DNA from: Sphingobium sp. DEHP117
GTDB lineage: Bacteria; Pseudomonadota; Alphaproteobacteria; Sphingomonadales; Sphingomonadaceae
Assembly (NCBI RefSeq): GCF_030867385.1
Contig: NZ_JAPFBJ010000001.1
Span: 868,001-932,000, forward strand
DNA: 64,000 nucleotides
Reading direction: 5' to 3'
This document shows positions 1 to 7,575 of this stretch, in pieces. Within the stretch, counting starts at the first letter, position 1, and every line of letters starts with the position of its first letter. The notes below the pieces were generated by a model. The model was not told the origin of the DNA. It saw only the letters and a list, made by a program, of their open reading frames with translations, and made no database searches. The translations under genes and the position numbers were made by a program.

Positions 1-119
1 GAGCCGAAAAGGGGGGTTTTCGAGCATCGGAGCGCAGCGTACTTAAAGGTACGTGAGCACCGAAGCGCAGAAAATAGCGCTTTGCAGGCCTATATGAATT
101 GAATCCCCACAGCCCCTAG
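1..119. repeat. Right part of a dispersed element with inverted ends (copy 1, cut by the window edge)
   Basis: Bases 1-119 match 46312-46430 with only a few differences, including the internal palindrome around GTACTTAAAGGTAC and the end GAATCCCCACAGCCCCTAG. The left end lies outside the window. The palindrome is flanked by two similar direct repeats, GAGCATCGGAGCGCAG and GAGCACCGAAGCGCAG. It encodes no convincing protein. It is probably a small non-autonomous, MITE-like element. Confidence 0.8.
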
Positions 120-346
120 GCGACGAGGGGGAGCGGAGCGGGAGCAACAGCTGTGCGCGCGGGCGCAACCAAAATCGAGCGCGGCGCGATGCGAGCAGGT
201 GGCAACGGAGCTTCCGGGATGACTTCATCCAGTTCCATTCGAAGTGCGGCCATCATCTTGCCCGCATAGTTGCGCAGCATCACTGCAATCGTGCTCAGGG
301 CCGCCACCAGCGCCAGGGGAAAAATCAGTGCGGTTGCCGTCATCAT
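116..346 (-). CDS. Small membrane protein of unknown function
   Basis: I do not recognise a named family. The roughly 76-residue product starts with a hydrophobic segment (about residues 4-25, TALIFPLALVAALSTIAVML), then a short basic and acidic stretch, then an Ala/Pro-rich tail, which suggests one N-terminal membrane anchor. Possible starts are GTG at 355 or 352 and ATG at 346 or 343. I chose 346 because GGTGG lies just upstream. The TAG stop falls inside the CTAG end of the neighbouring repeat, so the C-terminus may have been set by that insertion. It is divergent from rpsB. The existence of the gene is plausible but not certain. Confidence 0.5.
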   Translation of the reverse strand: MMTATALIFPLALVAALSTIAVMLRNYAGKMMAALRMELDEVIPEAPLPPARIAPRSILVAPARTAVAPAPLPLVA

Positions 347-580
347 ATTCACCACCCGTCGATCTCAAGTCCATCCGGAGCAACGCATATTAGCCGTTTC
401 CGGTTCCATGTTCCCTATATGTTCTCTTCTAGCAGTGAAGTCAACACCCCATTTCATCTTGCAATTCTGCCGCTCTCCAACTAATGGCGCCGCATTCCAC
501 ATGGGATTCGCACATACCGGTGCCGGGTCTGAACGACGCGGTTACTGAATCCCAGAGGTAAAACCGGAAGGAGAAAGACC
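347..580 (+). other. Intergenic leader of rpsB
   Basis: No convincing gene lies between the small minus-strand ORF and rpsB. A possible sigma-70 promoter is TTGCAA at about 462 and TAATGG 17 bases later, but the match is weak. A strong ribosome binding site (AAGGAG) precedes the rpsB ATG. This leader is a reasonable place for autogenous control by S2, but I see no structure that proves it. Confidence 0.35.
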
Positions 581-1342
581 ATGGCGGCACCTGTCGTCAC
601 CATACAGCAATTGATCGAGGCCGGCGCACATTTCGGTCACCAGACCCACCGCTGGAATCCTCGCATGAAGCCATATATTTTTGGCGAGCGGAACGGCGTT
701 CACATCCTCGATCTCAGCCAGACCGTGCCGCTGTTCGCCCGCGCGCTCGAGTTCGTCTCCGCCACCGTTGCAGCCGGCGGCAAGGTGCTGTTTGTCGGCA
801 CCAAGCGCCAGGCGGCTGAAGCGATCGCCGAGGGCGCGCGCAAGTCTGGCCAGCATTTCGTCAACCATCGCTGGCTGGGCGGTATGCTCACCAACTGGAA
901 GACGATCTCCGGCTCGATCAAGCGCCTCAAGACGCTCGAAGAGCGCCTGTCGGGCGACACCCACGGCCTCACCAAGAAGGAAGTCCTCCAGATGACGCGC
1001 GAGCGTGACAAGCTGGAGCTCAGCCTGGGTGGCATCCGCGACATGGGCGGCATTCCTGACGTGATGTTCGTGATCGACGCCAACAAGGAAGAGCTGGCGA
1101 TCAAGGAAGCCAACACGCTGGGTATCCCGGTCGTGGCGATCCTCGATTCGAACGTCTCGCCCGATGGCATCGCCTTTCCGGTTCCGGCGAATGATGACGC
1201 CAGCCGCGCGATCCGCCTCTATTGCGAGGCGATTGCAACCGCAGCGACCCGTGGCAGCCGCGGAGCGCAGCAGGCCTCCGGCGTCGACATTGGCGCGCTT
1301 GCAGAGCCGCCGGTCGAGGAAGCCGTCGCCGCCGAAGCGTGA
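581..1342 (+). CDS. rpsB: 30S ribosomal protein S2
   Basis: This is the uS2 protein of the small ribosomal subunit, 253 residues and full length. Family hallmarks are visible: the N-terminal [16 protein letters not shown] block (about residues 11-26), the [10 protein letters not shown] motif near 70, [10 protein letters not shown] near 100 and the [11 protein letters not shown] block near 190. The C-terminus ends in a short Ala/Glu-rich tail. The ATG is preceded by AAGGAGAAAG. It is the first gene of the classic rpsB-tsf-pyrH-frr cluster, with a 97-base gap to tsf that contains a hairpin. Confidence 0.98.
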   Translation: MAAPVVTIQQLIEAGAHFGHQTHRWNPRMKPYIFGERNGVHILDLSQTVPLFARALEFVSATVAAGGKVLFVGTKRQAAEAIAEGARKSGQHFVNHRWLGGMLTNWKTISGSIKRLKTLEERLSGDTHGLTKKEVLQMTRERDKLELSLGGIRDMGGIPDVMFVIDANKEELAIKEANTLGIPVVAILDSNVSPDGIAFPVPANDDASRAIRLYCEAIATAATRGSRGAQQASGVDIGALAEPPVEEAVAAEA

Positions 1343-1372
1343 GCTTCGCCAGACTGTAATATTTTCTGGGCA

Positions 1373-1405
1373 GGGCGCTTGGCGGTAGCATACCGGTGGG
1401 CGCCC
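1373..1405 (+). terminator. GC-rich hairpin between rpsB and tsf, possible attenuator
   Basis: GGGCGC at 1373-1378 pairs with GCGCCC at 1400-1405. Inside, CGGTA and TACCG form a second 5-bp stem with a three-base loop. CGCCCGTTTTG follows, so the U-tract is short. It may be a partial terminator or a processing site that sets the S2 to EF-Ts ratio. Confidence 0.4.
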
Positions 1406-1439
1406 GCCCGTTTTGAAACCTCTTTCAAAGGAACTGATG

Positions 1440-2366
1440 ATGGCTGAGATTACTGCCGCCGCTGTCAAGGAACTGCGTGACCGCTCGGGCGCGGGCATGA
1501 TGGACTGCAAAAAGGCCCTGACCGAAGCCAATGGCGATATGGAAGCCGCTGTCGACTGGCTGCGCGCCAAGGGTCTCGCCGCCGCCGCCAAGAAATCGAG
1601 CCGCACGGCTGCCGAAGGGCTTGTGGGCGTTGCCGTGGCCGGCACCAAGGGCGTCGCTGTCGAGGTGAACAGCGAGACTGACTTCGTGGCCAAGAACGAC
1701 CAGTTCCAGGATTTCGTGCGCAGCGTGACCAATGTGGCGCTTGCCAACGGCGCGACCGACGCCGAGGCGCTGGCATCCGCCGATTATCCGGGCGGCGGCA
1801 CTGTGTCGGAAAAGCTCGTCGCCAATATCGCCACGATCGGCGAAAACCAGACGCTGCGCCGCGTCGGCTCCGTGTCGGTGAACAACGGCCTGGTTGTGGA
1901 CTATGTCCACAACGCGGTCGTTCCCGGTCTCGGCAAGATCGGCGTTCTGGTTGCACTGGAAGGTGATGCCTCGGCAGACGTGCTCCAGCCCCTCGGCAAG
2001 CAGCTTGCGATGCACATCGCGGCGGCATTCCCGCTGGCGCTGTCTGCGGATCAGATCGACCCCGCCCTGCTGGAGCGCGAGCGCGCAATTGCGGCGGAGA
2101 AGGCTGCCGAGAGCGGCAAGCCTGCCGAGATCGTCGCCAAGATGGTCGATGGCGCGGTGGCGAAGTTCGCCAAGGAGAATGCGCTGCTGTCTCAGCTGTT
2201 CGTGATGGACAACAAGACTCCGGTCGCAGACGTCGTTGCCAAGGCGGCGAAGGAAGCTGGCGCTTCGATTACGCTCAAGCACTATGTCCGCTTCCAGCTC
2301 GGCGAAGGCATCGAGAAGGAAGAAAGCGATTTCGCGGCGGAGGTCGCAGCGGCAGCTGGCGTCTGA
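1440..2366 (+). CDS. tsf: Elongation factor Ts
   Basis: EF-Ts is the guanine nucleotide exchange factor for EF-Tu. The 308-residue product begins [17 protein letters not shown] and carries the N-terminal UBA-like domain with [11 protein letters not shown] (about residues 17-27). The signature TDFVAKN sits at residues 80-86, where the Asp-Phe pair inserts into EF-Tu. Two adjacent ATGs (1437, 1440) follow an AAAGGA site. I chose the second because it gives the usual MAEIT start; longer readings would add a non-conserved N-terminus. It is the second gene of the translation-factor cluster. Confidence 0.97.
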   Translation: MAEITAAAVKELRDRSGAGMMDCKKALTEANGDMEAAVDWLRAKGLAAAAKKSSRTAAEGLVGVAVAGTKGVAVEVNSETDFVAKNDQFQDFVRSVTNVALANGATDAEALASADYPGGGTVSEKLVANIATIGENQTLRRVGSVSVNNGLVVDYVHNAVVPGLGKIGVLVALEGDASADVLQPLGKQLAMHIAAAFPLALSADQIDPALLERERAIAAEKAAESGKPAEIVAKMVDGAVAKFAKENALLSQLFVMDNKTPVADVVAKAAKEAGASITLKHYVRFQLGEGIEKEESDFAAEVAAAAGV

Positions 2367-2405
2367 GCTATATTTTACTTCCGGGCGCCTCGGCGCTTGG
2401 CACAG

Positions 2406-2433
2406 TGGCGCGTGCTCATTAAGGTGCGCGCCA
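2406..2433 (+). other. GC-rich hairpin between tsf and pyrH
   Basis: TGGCGCG at 2406-2412 is the near-perfect inverse of TGCGCGCCA at 2425-2433. No T-run follows, so it is not a standard intrinsic terminator. It may be a processing or stability element in the operon transcript. Confidence 0.35.
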
Positions 2434-2464
2434 TTCCTGTATCTAAAGCGGACTCACAAGACCT

Positions 2465-3199
2465 ATGACACGACCCACGCCCAAGCGCATTCTGCTGAAG
2501 CTTTCCGGCGAAGTGCTGATGGGCGAGGGCGCTTTCGGCATCGATCCCATAACGGTGGATCGTATCGCGGGGGAGGTCGCCGCGGCCAAGGATGCGGGAT
2601 TCGAGATCTGCATGGTCGTGGGCGGAGGCAACATCTTCCGCGGCCTTGCCGCTGCCGCCAAGGGCTTTGATCGTACCAGCGCTGACTATATGGGCATGCT
2701 CGCTACAGTGATGAACGCGCTGGCCGTACAGAATGCGCTGGAGCGCATGGGGCATCAGACCCGGGTGCAGTCCGCCATCCCCATGGAAACGGTGTGCGAG
2801 CCATATATCCGCCGCCGCGCGGTGCGGCATATGGAAAAGGGCCGCATCGTCATCTTCGCGGCCGGGACGGGCAACCCCTTCTTCACGACTGACACTGCCG
2901 CCGCCCTGCGCGCCGCCGAGATGGGCTGTGACGCGCTCTACAAGGGCACTAGCGTCGACGGGGTTTATGATGCCGATCCCAAGAAGGTGGCCTCTGCAAA
3001 GCGGTATGAATCAGTGACATTCGACCGAGTGTTGAATGACAATCTCAAGGTGATGGACGCCTCTGCCGTGGCGCTCTGCCGCGAGAACAACATCCCGATA
3101 GTCGTGTTCAATATCCGCGAGACCGGCAACCTCGCCCGTGTGCTGAGCGGCGACGGTGTGGCGACTATAGTCGGCCCGGCCACTGCCGAGGCTGCGTGA
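2465..3199 (+). CDS. pyrH: UMP kinase
   Basis: This hexameric bacterial UMP kinase makes UDP from UMP and ATP in pyrimidine synthesis. The 244-residue protein belongs to the amino-acid-kinase fold. Visible landmarks are [14 protein letters not shown] (about 7-20), the [10 protein letters not shown] phosphate-binding loop near 55-64, [16 protein letters not shown] near 135-150 and the uridylate-contacting region around [15 protein letters not shown]. The length is typical. It lies between tsf and frr in the conserved order and is read from an ATG 98 bases after tsf. Confidence 0.97.
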   Translation: MTRPTPKRILLKLSGEVLMGEGAFGIDPITVDRIAGEVAAAKDAGFEICMVVGGGNIFRGLAAAAKGFDRTSADYMGMLATVMNALAVQNALERMGHQTRVQSAIPMETVCEPYIRRRAVRHMEKGRIVIFAAGTGNPFFTTDTAAALRAAEMGCDALYKGTSVDGVYDADPKKVASAKRYESVTFDRVLNDNLKVMDASAVALCRENNIPIVVFNIRETGNLARVLSGDGVATIVGPATAEAA

Positions 3200-3220
3200 A
3201 TTAGCGATAAGGAGAGCGAA

Positions 3221-3778
3221 ATGGCCCAGTTTGACAAGGCAGACCTGGAACGGCGCATGAAGGGCGCTGTGGAATCCCTCAAGGGTGACCTTTCCGGCTT
3301 GCGCACCGGCCGTGCCAACGTGTCGCTGCTCGATCCGGTCAATGTCGAGGTCTATGGCGCGCATATGCCGCTCAACCAGGTGGCGACCGTCTCCGCGCCG
3401 GAGCCGCGCATGCTCTCGGTTCAGGTGTGGGACCGCAGCAACGTGACTCCGGTCGAAAAGGCGATCCGGTCGGCGGGGCTCGGCCTCAACCCGATCACGG
3501 ACGGCCAGACGCTGCGCCTGCCGATCCCCGACTTGACCGAAGAGCGGCGCAAGGAACTGGCAAAGCTTGCCAGTCAATATGCCGAGAAGGCCCGCATCGC
3601 CGTGCGCAATGTGCGCCGCGATGGCAATGACAACCTCAAGGTGGACGAGAAGAAGGGCGAGATCAGCGAGGATGAGCGGAAGCGCTCCGAGACCGATGTG
3701 CAGAAGCTGACCGACAGCACGATCGCCGAGATCGACGCCGCCCTCGCGCACAAGGAAAAAGAAATCCTTGGCCAGTAA
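3221..3778 (+). CDS. frr: Ribosome recycling factor
   Basis: RRF splits post-termination 70S ribosomes together with EF-G. The product is 185 residues, exactly the usual size. It shows LRTGRAN (about 26-32), the [16 protein letters not shown] stretch of domain II (about 50-65) and the RR-K-ELAKLA helix of domain I near 110. GGAGAG precedes the ATG. The 3' end overlaps the TTG start of uppS by 11 bases, so translation of the two is probably coupled. Confidence 0.97.
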   Translation: MAQFDKADLERRMKGAVESLKGDLSGLRTGRANVSLLDPVNVEVYGAHMPLNQVATVSAPEPRMLSVQVWDRSNVTPVEKAIRSAGLGLNPITDGQTLRLPIPDLTEERRKELAKLASQYAEKARIAVRNVRRDGNDNLKVDEKKGEISEDERKRSETDVQKLTDSTIAEIDAALAHKEKEILGQ

Positions 3779-4496
3779 AGCAGCATCCGCGTCTGTATCT
3801 GCCGCCGGCGGTTCCGGCCCTACCCACGGTGCGCGCCATGTGGCCATTATCATGGATGGCAACGGGCGCTGGGCAAAGAAGCGTTTCCTGCCGCGCGTAG
3901 CCGGGCACAAGGCAGGCGTCGAGGCCGTGCGAAAGACGGTGCGCGCCGCGCGGGAGCTGGGGCTGGAATGCATCACGCTCTATGCCTTTTCGTCGGAGAA
4001 CTGGAAGCGGCCGGAGGAGGAAGTTTCAGACCTCACCGGCCTGATGAAGCATTTCATCCGCGCGGATCTGGAAGAATTTCACGCCAACAATGTCCGGCTG
4101 CGGGTCATCGGTGACTATCGCGCGTTCGATGGCGAAGCGGCCGATCTGATCGAGGGCGCGCTGGCGCGGACGAGTGGCAATACCGGCTGCACCCTCGTCA
4201 TTGCACTCAATTACGGCTCTCAGGACGAGCTGGCGCGGGCAGCGGCGAAAGCCGCCGCAAAAGGGACCATCACGCCCGAGTCGATCGCGGCGGAACTGGA
4301 CACGGCAGGCCTTCCTCCGCTCGACCTCCTCATCCGCACGTCGGGCGAGGTGCGTCTTTCCAATTTCCTGTTGTGGCAGGCCGCCTACGCCGAGCTGTAT
4401 TTCACGGATACGCTCTGGCCGGATTTCGACAAAAAGGCACTGGAGGCTGCGCTTGACAGCTTCGCCGCGCGTGAGCGGCGCTACGGGGGGCTGTGA
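3768..4496 (+). CDS. uppS: Undecaprenyl diphosphate synthase (isoprenyl transferase)
   Basis: This cis-prenyltransferase extends farnesyl diphosphate with isopentenyl units to make the C55 carrier for peptidoglycan and surface polysaccharides. The 242-residue product has the catalytic [10 protein letters not shown] motif (Asp about residue 30) and the C-terminal signature [18 protein letters not shown] with the substrate-binding Arg-Thr-Ser-Gly-Glu. No in-frame ATG precedes the catalytic motif. I use TTG at 3768 inside the end of frr, with AAGGAAAAAG upstream. The stop overlaps the cdsA start (TGATG). Confidence 0.95.
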   Translation: MASKAASASVSAAGGSGPTHGARHVAIIMDGNGRWAKKRFLPRVAGHKAGVEAVRKTVRAARELGLECITLYAFSSENWKRPEEEVSDLTGLMKHFIRADLEEFHANNVRLRVIGDYRAFDGEAADLIEGALARTSGNTGCTLVIALNYGSQDELARAAAKAAAKGTITPESIAAELDTAGLPPLDLLIRTSGEVRLSNFLLWQAAYAELYFTDTLWPDFDKKALEAALDSFAARERRYGGL

Positions 4497-5224
4497 TGGT
4501 GGGCGCCGGGCCATCGGCAGGAGGAAGCGCCGCCGGGTCTGACCTGCGGGTTCGCGCCGTGTCCGCAGCCGCCATGGTGCTGGTTGCGGCCTTGGCGCTC
4601 TGGGCCGGAGGTGTCACTTTCGCACTGTTCGTGTGGGCAATCGGCCTCGCACTGATGTGGGAATATTGGGGCCTGGTGGTACGCATCACGCAGGACGCGG
4701 TCTCGCGCACGCTGTGGATGGTGGGTGGCGTGGCCTACATAGGCGCGGCATGCTTTGGGCTTCTGCTCTGCCCGCCTGAACTGCGCTGGTTGATAATTCT
4801 CCTCGTCATCGCCACCGATACCGGGGCCTATTTCGCCGGGCGGCGCTTTGGAGGGCCGAAAATCGCCCCCGCCATCAGTCCGTCCAAGACATGGGCGGGC
4901 CTCTATGGTGGTATGACCTACGCCGTGTTGGTGATGCTCGCGGCGTTCGTCAAATCCAAGTCTACCGTGCTTGGCGGGCCGGACCCGATCGCGCAGGTAT
5001 TTCGCGATCATATGCCGACACTGGTGATGATGATGATGTCCGGTGCGGTGCTTGCTGTGCTGGCGCAGGCAGGGGATTTCTTTGAAAGCTGGATGAAGCG
5101 CCGCGCGGGCGTGAAGGACAGCGGCACGCTGATCCCCGGACATGGCGGGTTGTTTGATCGGCTGGACGGCTTGCTCCCGGTCGCCATCGTGGCGGGCATC
5201 TTTTCGTGGATCGTCATATTGTGA
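4496..5224 (+). CDS. cdsA: Phosphatidate cytidylyltransferase (CDP-diacylglycerol synthase)
   Basis: This membrane enzyme activates phosphatidic acid with CTP to make CDP-diacylglycerol, the precursor of the phospholipids. The 242-residue protein has several hydrophobic segments. It carries the SPSKTWAG block (about residue 130) and the C-terminal signature with KDSG, IPGHGG and FDRLD, including the conserved Lys-Asp and Asp-Arg residues. The start is ATG 4496, overlapping the uppS stop by one base; the preceding in-frame GTG would add one residue. The stop overlaps the GTG of dxr in a GTGA arrangement. Confidence 0.95.
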   Translation: MVGAGPSAGGSAAGSDLRVRAVSAAAMVLVAALALWAGGVTFALFVWAIGLALMWEYWGLVVRITQDAVSRTLWMVGGVAYIGAACFGLLLCPPELRWLIILLVIATDTGAYFAGRRFGGPKIAPAISPSKTWAGLYGGMTYAVLVMLAAFVKSKSTVLGGPDPIAQVFRDHMPTLVMMMMSGAVLAVLAQAGDFFESWMKRRAGVKDSGTLIPGHGGLFDRLDGLLPVAIVAGIFSWIVIL

Positions 5225-6390
5225 CATCCTCGCGGCGCAGTATTTCCATCTTCGGCGCAACAGGAAGTATCGGCACTTCGACGCTTGATCTGATCGCGCG
5301 CGCGCCCGACGCTTACGAACTGCTCGTGCTGACAGCCAACAGCGACCCACAGGCCCTGGCGCAGTGCGCCATTGCGCACGGCGCGCGGCTTGCGGTGATC
5401 GCCGACGAGGCGCATTACACGTCGCTCAAGGCCGCGCTTGCAGGGTCCGGCGTAGAAGCTGCGGCAGGGCCGCAGGCGCTGGTCGATGCTGCTAGCCTCG
5501 GCGCGGACTGGACGATGGCGGCCATTGTCGGCTGCGCGGGGCTGGAGCCGACGCTCGCAGCGCTGGAGGGCGGCAAGACAGTCGCGCTCGCCAACAAGGA
5601 ATCGCTGGTCTCTGCCGGCGGCCTGATGATGGAGGCGGCGCGGGCCTCGGGGGCGACATTGCTGCCGGTGGACAGCGAGCATAACGCGATCTTCCAGTGC
5701 CTCGCGGGCGGGAGCCTCAGCCAGGTCCGGCGGATCATTCTTACCGCCAGTGGCGGGCCGTTTCGCACGATGACGCTTGACGAGATGGCGCGGGTAACGC
5801 CCCAGCAGGCGGTGCGGCACCCCAATTGGTCCATGGGCGCGAAGATCAGCATCGATAGCGCAACGATGATGAACAAGGGATTGGAGCTGATCGAGGCAGC
5901 GCACCTGTTCCCTGTCGGCATTCGCAACATCGAAATCCTCGTGCATCCGCAGTCCGTGATCCATTCGATGGTCGAATATCAGGATCGCTCAACGCTGGCG
6001 CAGCTGGGGTCACCCGACATGCGCACGCCGATCGCCCATGCGCTCGCATGGCCCACCCGGATGGAGGGGCCGAGCGCGCCCCTTGATCTCGCCAGCATAG
6101 GCAGGTTGGACTTCGAGCAGCCAGATGAGGCGCGTTTTCCTGCCCTGCGCCTCGCGCGAGCGGCCGGGGAGGCGGGGGGCGCACTGCCTGCCGTGATGAA
6201 TGCGGCCAACGAGATCGCCGTCGCAGCATTCCTGGATGGGCGGATCGGTTTTCTCGACATCGCCGCCATTGTTGAGCGCGCCGTCTCCGGCTATAGCGGC
6301 ACCAAACCAGCCACGATTGCCGATGTGCTGGAGATCGACCGGGAAGCGCGATTGAGCGCACTCGGTATGGTGGAGAGTGTGACGGTCTGA
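5221..6390 (+). CDS. dxr: 1-deoxy-D-xylulose 5-phosphate reductoisomerase
   Basis: DXR converts DXP to MEP with NADPH, the committed step of the non-mevalonate isoprenoid pathway. The 389-residue product shows the NADPH-binding IFGATGSIGTSTLDL start, ANKESLVSAG near 125, the metal and substrate motif PVDSEHNAIFQCL near 145-157 and the IDSATMMNKGLE block near 210. I chose GTG 5221, which makes a 4-base overlap with the cdsA stop; GTG 5206 would add five residues. The stop shares one base with the rseP ATG. It follows uppS, which uses the pathway's products. Confidence 0.96.
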   Translation: MTSSRRSISIFGATGSIGTSTLDLIARAPDAYELLVLTANSDPQALAQCAIAHGARLAVIADEAHYTSLKAALAGSGVEAAAGPQALVDAASLGADWTMAAIVGCAGLEPTLAALEGGKTVALANKESLVSAGGLMMEAARASGATLLPVDSEHNAIFQCLAGGSLSQVRRIILTASGGPFRTMTLDEMARVTPQQAVRHPNWSMGAKISIDSATMMNKGLELIEAAHLFPVGIRNIEILVHPQSVIHSMVEYQDRSTLAQLGSPDMRTPIAHALAWPTRMEGPSAPLDLASIGRLDFEQPDEARFPALRLARAAGEAGGALPAVMNAANEIAVAAFLDGRIGFLDIAAIVERAVSGYSGTKPATIADVLEIDREARLSALGMVESVTV

Positions 6391-7520
6391 TGGCTTCCCC
6401 CGGTTTTCTGATGACGGTGCTGGCGTTCATCGCCGTGATCGGCCCACTCGTGTTCGTGCACGAGATGGGGCATTATTTGGTCGCGCGCTGGTGTGGTGTG
6501 AAGGCGGAGGTGTTTTCCATCGGCTTCGGGCCGGAAATCGCAGCGTGGGTCGATCGACGCGGGACGCGGTGGCGCATCGCGGCGCTTCCCTTGGGCGGCT
6601 ATGTCAAGTTCGCGGGCGATATGGGCGTGGCCAGCCAGACCGACCCGGCATGGCTCGCCCTGCCGGCGGTAGAGCGCGCGCAGAGCTTCCCCGCCAAATC
6701 GGTATGGCAACGCATGGCGATCGTGGCCGCCGGGCCGTTCATCAACCTTGCGTTCGCGGTGCTGATCCTCGGTGGCCTCGCCATGACCTACGGCACGCCG
6801 GTGAGCGAGCCGGTCATCGGCAGGGTGGCAGCAGGCAGCGCGGCGGAGAAGGCCGGATTGAAGACGGGGGACCGCATCGTCAGCATCATGGGCCGTGAGA
6901 TCGAGGATTTCCGGGATATCTCCGGCATCGTCAGCCTGAGGCCGGATGAGGTGCTGCCCTATGTGATCGAGCGCAATGGCACGCGGTTTGAGCGGGATAT
7001 TGCCGCAGGCGTCCGGATCGAAAAGGATCGCTTTGGCAACATCTATCGTGTCGGCCTGCTCGGTGTCGGATCGAGTGCGGTGACGCTTCAGCCGGTGGGC
7101 ATCCTCGAAGCGCCGGTGGTCGGTTTTCGTCAGGCGGTTGACGTCACCCGGACCGGGCTCGACGGCATGGGCCAGATCATCACCGGCCGTCGCCCCGTCA
7201 CAGAGATGGGCGGGCCGCTGAAAATCGCGGATATCTCGGGCCAGGCGGCTATGATGGGGCTACCCAGCTTCCTGTTTTTCATGGCCTTGATCTCGATTAA
7301 CTTGGGGTTCATCAACCTATTGCCAATCCCCATGCTCGATGGTGGACATTTGCTCTTCTATGCGGTCGAGGCGGCGCAGCGGCGGCCGGTCAGCCCGAGG
7401 GTGATGGAATGGGCCTATCGCTCAGGTCTCGCTTTGCTGCTGACGCTGATGATCATGGTGACCTTCAACGATTTGGGGTCATTCGGGCTGTGGAAGAGCC
7501 TGTCACGCTTGATTGGTTGA
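6390..7520 (+). CDS. rseP: RIP metalloprotease RseP (site-2 protease)
   Basis: This intramembrane zinc protease cuts anti-sigma factors and remnant signal peptides. The 376-residue protein has the HEMGH zinc motif at residues 24-28 in the first membrane helix, a central PDZ domain (around PVSEPVIGRVAAGSAAEKAGL, TGDRIVSI) and the third zinc ligand in NLLPIPMLDGGHL near residue 307. Two further hydrophobic helices lie at the C-terminus. The ATG overlaps the dxr stop by one base. Its position just before bamA is conserved in proteobacteria and links it to envelope stress. Confidence 0.96.
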   Translation: MASPGFLMTVLAFIAVIGPLVFVHEMGHYLVARWCGVKAEVFSIGFGPEIAAWVDRRGTRWRIAALPLGGYVKFAGDMGVASQTDPAWLALPAVERAQSFPAKSVWQRMAIVAAGPFINLAFAVLILGGLAMTYGTPVSEPVIGRVAAGSAAEKAGLKTGDRIVSIMGREIEDFRDISGIVSLRPDEVLPYVIERNGTRFERDIAAGVRIEKDRFGNIYRVGLLGVGSSAVTLQPVGILEAPVVGFRQAVDVTRTGLDGMGQIITGRRPVTEMGGPLKIADISGQAAMMGLPSFLFFMALISINLGFINLLPIPMLDGGHLLFYAVEAAQRRPVSPRVMEWAYRSGLALLLTLMIMVTFNDLGSFGLWKSLSRLIG

Positions 7521-7575
7521 CGCATATCGGGCAGGGCATGGGCGGCATCGGTTTTCGGACAGGATTGGGGTTAGC

